This document shows, one piece after another, positions 8,721 to 10,068 of a stretch of 10,068 nucleotides of DNA. The stretch is from Desulfobacterales bacterium (GTDB lineage: Bacteria > Desulfobacterota > Desulfobacteria > Desulfobacterales > Desulfosalsimonadaceae). Where the stretch lies: assembly GCA_018224315.1 (NCBI GenBank), contig JAGTVF010000060.1, positions 1-10,068 on the forward strand, read 5' to 3'. The notes beneath the pieces are model-generated. The model did no database searches and was not told the origin of the DNA. It was given only the letters and a program-made list of their open reading frames with translations. Position numbers and translations under genes: made by a program. How positions within the stretch are numbered: position 1 is the stretch's first letter; the number at the start of each line of letters is the position of its first letter.

Positions 8721-9344
8721 ATGAAAATTATAGATACCCTGTTTGAAAACAACCGGAAATGGGCTGAAACGATCACCGCCCGGGACCCGGATTTTTTCAT
8801 TCGTCTCAGCCGGCAGCAAAAACCCCGGTTCCTGTGGATCGGGTGTTCAGACAGCCGGGTTCCGGCCAGCCGGATCACGGACATGATGCCGGGAGAAATT
8901 TTTGTTCACCGAAACATTGCCAACCTGGTGGTGCACACGGATCTCAGCTGCCTTTCGGTGATCGACTACGCCGTGGAGGCACTGGAAATCGGCCATATCA
9001 TTGTCTGCGGCCATTATGGATGCGGCGGCGTTCAGGCCGCCCTGGAAAACAAAGACCACGGATTGATTGACAACTGGCTGGGCCATATCCGGGACGTGTA
9101 CCGCAGACACCGGGCCGAAATTGACGCGATTTCCGATCCAAAGGCAAAAGTCAACCGGCTCTGTGAATTCAATGTGCGGGCCCAGGTCATCAATGTCTGT
9201 GAAACCACCATTGTGCAAAACGCATGGAAATCCAGCCGTGAACTGGTCGTCCACGGTCTGATCTACAGCCTTGAAAACGGGCTGCTAAAAAATCTCGACC
9301 TTGGCATTTCAGGGCCGGAGCAGTACCGGGCGCTTTTGGCATAA
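8721..9344 (+). CDS. can: Beta-class carbonic anhydrase
   Basis: A 207-residue cytoplasmic zinc enzyme that interconverts CO2 and bicarbonate. The beta-class metal site is complete: Cys42-Ser-Asp44-Ser-Arg46 (CSDSR), His98 and Cys101 in CGHYGCGG, with the Asp44-Arg46 catalytic dyad. The GEIFVHRNIANLV segment (58-70) is also typical. Length and sequence fit the Can/CynT-type plant-like beta enzymes. The ATG has a good ribosome binding site (AAAGGGG, 8707-8713). In an anaerobe with pyruvate:ferredoxin oxidoreductase and other CO2-linked reactions it would supply bicarbonate or help handle CO2, which is an inference. The gene diverges from rsmA. The HisF-like gene follows on the same strand 139 bp later with its own promoter candidate, and no clear terminator lies between them. 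Confidence 0.95.
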   Translation: MKIIDTLFENNRKWAETITARDPDFFIRLSRQQKPRFLWIGCSDSRVPASRITDMMPGEIFVHRNIANLVVHTDLSCLSVIDYAVEALEIGHIIVCGHYGCGGVQAALENKDHGLIDNWLGHIRDVYRRHRAEIDAISDPKAKVNRLCEFNVRAQVINVCETTIVQNAWKSSRELVVHGLIYSLENGLLKNLDLGISGPEQYRALLA

Positions 9345-9370
9345 ATGACATCAACACTTCGGGATTTGTT

Positions 9371-9400
9371 TTGCGGCCAAGGATTGCGCCATGCTATAAA
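9371..9400 (+). promoter_or_regulatory. Extended -10 promoter candidate for the HisF-like gene
   Basis: TTGCGG (9371-9376) lies 18 bp before TATAAA (9395-9400), which is preceded by TGC (9392-9394), an extended -10 arrangement. The leader would be about 77 nt. The -35 match is poor, so the call rests on the -10. Confidence 0.42.
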
Positions 9401-9483
9401 CAGGCGCTGTCTGCAGGACAATTGAACCTAAATCGAGCGTTTGCAGATTTTTAAAAACAATTCATTTAAACGGAGAAATACAA

Positions 9484-10068
9484 ATGGATGAAACCATTTC
9501 CATCATGCCTTGCCTGGACATGCAAAACGGGCGGGTCGTCAAGGGGGTTCATTTCGTGGATATCCGGGACGCCGGCGATCCGGTGGAGTGTGCCCGGGCC
9601 TACTGCCGGGCCGGCGCAGATGAACTGGCCCTGCTTGATATCACCGCCACAGTGGAGGGCCGGGCCACCATGCTCGACGTGGTCCGCGGGGTTTCCAAAG
9701 TCACCACAGTTCCTTTTACGGTGGGCGGCGGGGTCTCTGACGTCAACTCCGCGGAACAGATCCTCAATGCCGGGGCTGACAAGGTTTCCACCAGCAGCGC
9801 GGCGTTTCGCAAACCCGAATTGATCCCGGAAATGATCCGGGCTTTCGGGGCGGACAAGGTCACCGTGGCCATTGACGTGGACCAGAACCCGGCCATGACC
9901 TCGGGATACGAAGTGTATGTGGACGGCGGCCGCACGGCCACGGGTACAGATGCCATTGAGTGGGCCAGGCGCGTGGAGGGATACGGGGTGCCCGTGATTC
10001 TGCCCACCAGCAAGGCCGGTGACGGGGCCCGTACCGGATATGACCTGCCGGTGATCCGGGCCATGCGC
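9484..10068 (+). CDS. hisF: HisF-family (beta/alpha)8-barrel protein, 5' part
   Basis: The first 195 residues of a HisF-type barrel; the gene runs off the right edge. HisF is the cyclase half of imidazole glycerol phosphate synthase. With ammonia from HisH it turns PRFAR into imidazole glycerol phosphate and AICAR. Both catalytic aspartates are present (Asp12 in PCLDMQNG and Asp131 in VAIDVD), as are Lys20 in GRVVKG, LDITA at 51-55, the TVGGG phosphate region at 79-83 and ADKVS at 98-102. The loop after strand 6 is unusual: where HisF normally has DRDG after LLTS, this protein has PTSKAGDGARTGYD (174-187), with Ala178 replacing the first aspartate. No other his gene is seen. It could be the histidine enzyme or a repurposed paralogue. 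The ATG has a ribosome binding site (GGAG, 9472-9475). Confidence 0.78.
   Translation, partial: MDETISIMPCLDMQNGRVVKGVHFVDIRDAGDPVECARAYCRAGADELALLDITATVEGRATMLDVVRGVSKVTTVPFTVGGGVSDVNSAEQILNAGADKVSTSSAAFRKPELIPEMIRAFGADKVTVAIDVDQNPAMTSGYEVYVDGGRTATGTDAIEWARRVEGYGVPVILPTSKAGDGARTGYDLPVIRAMR

Noticed and set aside
8460..8819. 120-codon N-terminal extension of rsmA
   Set aside because: The part before PKKHMGQNFLAD has no RsmA similarity, contains the rsmA promoter and overlaps the start of the carbonic anhydrase gene.
9600..10064. 154-codon minus-strand frame, and 9488-9823 plus-strand frame, at the right edge
   Set aside because: Both overlap the HisF-family frame from 9484, which has matching catalytic motifs and a ribosome binding site.

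Overview
The window reads as chromosomal DNA of an anaerobic, sulfate-reducing bacterium, most likely of the Desulfobacterota (Desulfobacterales-like). This rests on four genes: dsrC with both redox cysteines, a siroheme decarboxylase (AhbA/B type) of the alternative haem pathway, a one-chain pyruvate:ferredoxin oxidoreductase, and an Fe-S/flavin NAD(P)H oxidoreductase module of the FlxA/FlxB, HydG/HydB or AsrB/AsrA kind. No mobile element, tRNA, rRNA or CRISPR array was seen. Gene density is high and every reading frame called is intact, apart from the two genes cut by the window edges.

Left part (1-1760, + strand): the 3' end of an iron-sulfur electron-transfer subunit, then its FAD/NAD(P)-binding partner with a C-terminal iron-sulfur site, then dsrC. 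The first two form a tight pair (16-nt gap). dsrC has its own strong sigma70-type promoter overlaid by a palindrome, a strong ribosome binding site and a clear intrinsic terminator. Together they fit electron flow from NAD(P)H or ferredoxin toward the DsrC disulfide/trisulfide of sulfite reduction.

Middle (1792-3084, + strand): an ahbA-like siroheme decarboxylase gene and, 12 nt later, a nitrilase-superfamily amidohydrolase. Both lack a visible Shine-Dalgarno sequence. Converging on them is a YkgJ-type cysteine-cluster protein on the minus strand (3116-3745). Between it and the next gene lies a small inverted, roughly 9-nt-periodic repeat patch.

Centre right (3874-8459, minus strand): the large nifJ-type pyruvate:ferredoxin oxidoreductase gene, and upstream of it rsmA/ksgA (16S rRNA dimethyladenosine transferase). 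A good terminator overlaps the rsmA stop codon and separates the two. rsmA has a convincing promoter of its own.

Right part (8460-10068, + strand): a 261-bp divergent intergenic region that holds the rsmA promoter inside a 10-bp inverted repeat, a strong plus-strand terminator with no annotated gene before it, and an extended -10 promoter. Then come a beta-carbonic anhydrase gene and the 5' part of a HisF-family gene whose active-site loop departs from the usual sequence.

The sequence contains no obvious new multi-gene system. The best leads are the unexplained plus-strand terminator/inverted-repeat region before the carbonic anhydrase gene, the unusual HisF-like protein, the palindrome on the dsrC promoter, and the pairing of a siroheme decarboxylase with an amidohydrolase.
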